From the NCBI GenBank assembly GCA_947470005.1, contig CANISA010000106.1:1-5942 (forward strand): 5,942 nt of DNA. Reading direction: 5' to 3'. Made by a program: the position numbers and the translations under genes. Below are positions 3,820 to 5,942 of the stretch, in pieces (position 1 is the stretch's first letter; the number at the start of each line of letters is the position of its first letter). Below the pieces are notes generated by a model. It saw only the letters and a list, made by a program, of their open reading frames with translations, did not search any database and was not told the DNA's origin. This stretch comes from Legionellaceae bacterium. GTDB lineage: Bacteria > Pseudomonadota > Gammaproteobacteria > Legionellales > Legionellaceae.

Positions 3820-5942
3820 ATGACCGATTATAAACTGACACTGAATTTACCAAACACGACCTTTCCAATGAAAGCGAGCCTAGCCCAGCGCGAGCCTGCG
3901 CGGTTGCTGGCATGGCAGGCAGAAGGTGTGTATGAAAAAATGCGCATGACGCATGCCGGGAGCCCTCGGTTTACGTTGCATGATGGTCCGCCGTATGCCA
4001 ATGGTCATTTGCATTGCGGGCATGCGTTGAATAAAATTTTGAAAGATATCATTGTTAAATCCAAATCATTCAATGGCTTTGATGCACCGTTTGTTCCCGG
4101 ATGGGATTGTCATGGCTTACCGATTGAATTGAATGTTGAGAAAAAAATAGGGAAAGCAGGTGTAAAAGTTGATGCCAAGGCGTTTCGAAAACATTGCCGT
4201 GACTATGCAGCGAGCCAAATCACGATTCAACGCGAGGAATTTGAGCGTTTAGGCGTCCTAGGCGATTGGAAGAATCCCTACGCGACGATGCAGTACACGT
4301 ATGAGGCGAATGTGGTCCGAGCGCTCGCCAAGGTCATTGCCAATGGTCATTTACAGCAAGGCTTTAAGCCGATTCATTGGTGTGTGGATTGCGGTTCAGC
4401 CTTGGCTGAAGCGGAAGTGGATTATGAAGAAAAAACATCTCCATCCATTGATGTGGCTTTTCGTGCAGTCGATGCGCATGCTTTTTTAGCGCGTGTGACG
4501 AAAGATTTGCCGTTGAAGCGGCTCGTTGTTCCTATTTGGACCACAACGCCATGGACACTCCCGGCAAATGAAGCCGTGTCCTTGCATCCTGCACTGGATT
4601 ACGTGCTGATTGACACGCCCGATTGTTATTTTCTTCTCGCAGCGGACTTGGTGCCTGCGGTGATGTCGCGTTATGGGGTGTCTGAATGGACAACCTGTGG
4701 GACGGCCAAAGGTGCCGTATTTGAGCACTTGCTGTTGCATCATCCTCTTTATGATCAACCGGTGCCGGTTGTGTTGTCGCTGCATGTGACCACCGAGTCG
4801 GGAACGGGGTGCGTGCACACAGCGCCGGCGCATGGACCGGATGACTATTTGGTCGGGGTGGCGTATGGTCTGCCGCTGGTTAATCCTGTGCTTGCGAATG
4901 GGTGTTACGCTCAGTCCGTGCCTTTGTTTGCGGGGCTTTCCGTACGAAAAGCAGATTCAGCGGTGATTGATGTGTTGCGTGAGAAACAGGTGCTTTTGCA
5001 TGAAGCCCCCATTCAACACAGTTACCCTCATTGTTGGCGGCATAAAACCCCCGTTATTTTTCGTGCAACGCCGCAGTGGTTTATTGGCATGGACAAAAAT
5101 GGATTACGAACCGACTTGCTTTCACAAGTAGAACAGGTCAATTGGGTTCCGGCTTGGGGCAAAGCACGGATTCATAATATGATTCAAGACAGACCTGACT
5201 GGTGCGTTTCAAGGCAGAGAGCCTGGGGCACACCGATGTCGCTGTTTGTGCATCGGACGACGCGTGCGCTGCATCCCAACACCGTTTCTTTGATGGAAGA
5301 AGTGGCTAAGCGCATTGAGTTAGCAGGCGTTGATGCGTGGTTTGATCTTGATGCATCGGAGCTGCTCGGTGATGACGCGCGTGAGTATGAAAAAATAAAC
5401 GATACCTTGGATGTTTGGTTTGACTCAGGAGTGTCTCATTTCTGTGTGTTGGGTTCAGAAGAAGGCAAAGAGGGGCCTGCCGATTTGTATTTTGAAGGGT
5501 CGGATCAACATCGCGGGTGGTTTAACTCGTCGTTGACAACGGCGGTTGCCATGAATGGACGGCCGCCCTATAAAGAAGTGTTAACGCACGGCTACACGGT
5601 GGATGCCGAGGGGAAAAAGCTGTCAAAATCCAAAGGGAATTACGTGGCCCTTGATCAGCTGATTCATCAGCATGGTGCAGATATCCTGCGTTTATGGGTT
5701 TCGTCGACGGATTACAGGAATGAAGTCAGTATTTCGGATGAGATCATCAAGCGGAATGCAGACGCCTATCGGCGGATCCGAAACACGGCGCGTTTTATGT
5801 TGTCTAATTTGTTTGATTTTGATCCTGCACGCGATGGCCTCGAGCAGGATCAAATGGTTGAGTTGGACCGATGGATTATTCAGCGCTGCAAGACGCTGCA
5901 AGATGAGATTGTTCAAGCATACGAGGATTTTCATTTTCATGT
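3820..5942 (+). CDS. ileS: Isoleucyl-tRNA synthetase, N-terminal 707 codons (partial)
   Basis: IleS charges tRNA-Ile with isoleucine using ATP and hydrolyses mischarged valine. The frame is open from the ATG at 3820 to the window end, covering about three quarters of the usual ~930–940 residues. The start MTDYKLTLNLP aligns with the E. coli N-terminus. The class I signature is PYANGHLHCGH (58–68), with HCGH at 65–68 in place of the usual HIGH. The second signature is KLSKS at 600–604 in place of KMSKS. The editing domain (about 200–400) has WTTTPWTLPAN (240–250) and GTGCVHTAPAHGPDDY (328–343), including T241–T243, N250, H333 and D342, the residues known to matter for editing in E. coli. WCVDCGSALAEAEV, WCVSRQRAWG (461–470), DVWFDSG (531–537) and EGSDQHRGW (559–567) complete the catalytic core. 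The anticodon-binding and zinc domains lie beyond the window. The type is bacterial, E. coli-like. The ribosome binding site is weak and ribF ends 11 bases upstream, which suggests coupling. Confidence 0.97.
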   Translation, partial: MTDYKLTLNLPNTTFPMKASLAQREPARLLAWQAEGVYEKMRMTHAGSPRFTLHDGPPYANGHLHCGHALNKILKDIIVKSKSFNGFDAPFVPGWDCHGLPIELNVEKKIGKAGVKVDAKAFRKHCRDYAASQITIQREEFERLGVLGDWKNPYATMQYTYEANVVRALAKVIANGHLQQGFKPIHWCVDCGSALAEAEVDYEEKTSPSIDVAFRAVDAHAFLARVTKDLPLKRLVVPIWTTTPWTLPANEAVSLHPALDYVLIDTPDCYFLLAADLVPAVMSRYGVSEWTTCGTAKGAVFEHLLLHHPLYDQPVPVVLSLHVTTESGTGCVHTAPAHGPDDYLVGVAYGLPLVNPVLANGCYAQSVPLFAGLSVRKADSAVIDVLREKQVLLHEAPIQHSYPHCWRHKTPVIFRATPQWFIGMDKNGLRTDLLSQVEQVNWVPAWGKARIHNMIQDRPDWCVSRQRAWGTPMSLFVHRTTRALHPNTVSLMEEVAKRIELAGVDAWFDLDASELLGDDAREYEKINDTLDVWFDSGVSHFCVLGSEEGKEGPADLYFEGSDQHRGWFNSSLTTAVAMNGRPPYKEVLTHGYTVDAEGKKLSKSKGNYVALDQLIHQHGADILRLWVSSTDYRNEVSISDEIIKRNADAYRRIRNTARFMLSNLFDFDPARDGLEQDQMVELDRWIIQRCKTLQDEIVQAYEDFHFH

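Noticed and set aside
4486..4833. Arg/His-rich antisense frame of 115 codons in ileS
   Set aside because: It overlaps the essential editing domain of IleS and its composition is what antisense reading of such a gene gives. The frames at 4301–4489 and 5692–5940 are likewise shadows.

Overview
The window looks like a stretch of gammaproteobacterial chromosome with moderate base composition. It carries housekeeping and metabolic genes and no mobile element, tRNA, rRNA or CRISPR array that I can see. The best taxonomic clues are the RibF–IleS gene pair in this order and the close match of both IleS and PanD to the Escherichia coli type, as recalled from memory. A Legionellales-like gammaproteobacterium would fit, but nothing in the window proves it.

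Layout. (1) Positions 1–696, + strand: a promoter with a perfect TTGACA box, a cold-shock-domain protein (76–282) and, only 12 bases later, aspartate 1-decarboxylase PanD (295–696). They are probably one transcript. (2) Positions 697–1203 are gene-poor. They hold a frame-broken relic with a good ribosome binding site (796–908), a small lipoprotein of unknown function on the − strand (909–1109), and a divergent promoter region. (3) Positions 1204–2361, + strand: a GTG-started acyl-CoA dehydrogenase of the glutaryl-CoA dehydrogenase type. (4) Positions 2416–5942, + strand: a UspA-family universal stress protein, then ribF (bifunctional riboflavin kinase/FAD synthetase), then ileS (isoleucyl-tRNA synthetase), which runs off the right edge after 707 codons. 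The gaps here are 16 and 11 bases with no visible terminator, so these three are likely co-transcribed.

How the genes relate. ribF makes FMN and FAD, and the neighbouring acyl-CoA dehydrogenase is an FAD enzyme, but this link may be coincidental. panD makes beta-alanine for pantothenate and coenzyme A, and coenzyme A is the carrier of the glutaryl-CoA substrate. ribF–ileS is a classic gammaproteobacterial pair. A stress-protein gene as its immediate upstream partner, and a cold-shock gene as the immediate upstream partner of panD, are the less usual arrangements.

I did not find a new multi-gene system. The points most worth a second look are the cspA–panD junction, the dyad inside the cspA promoter, the frame-broken relic, and the small lipoprotein whose stop codon directly abuts the relic's.
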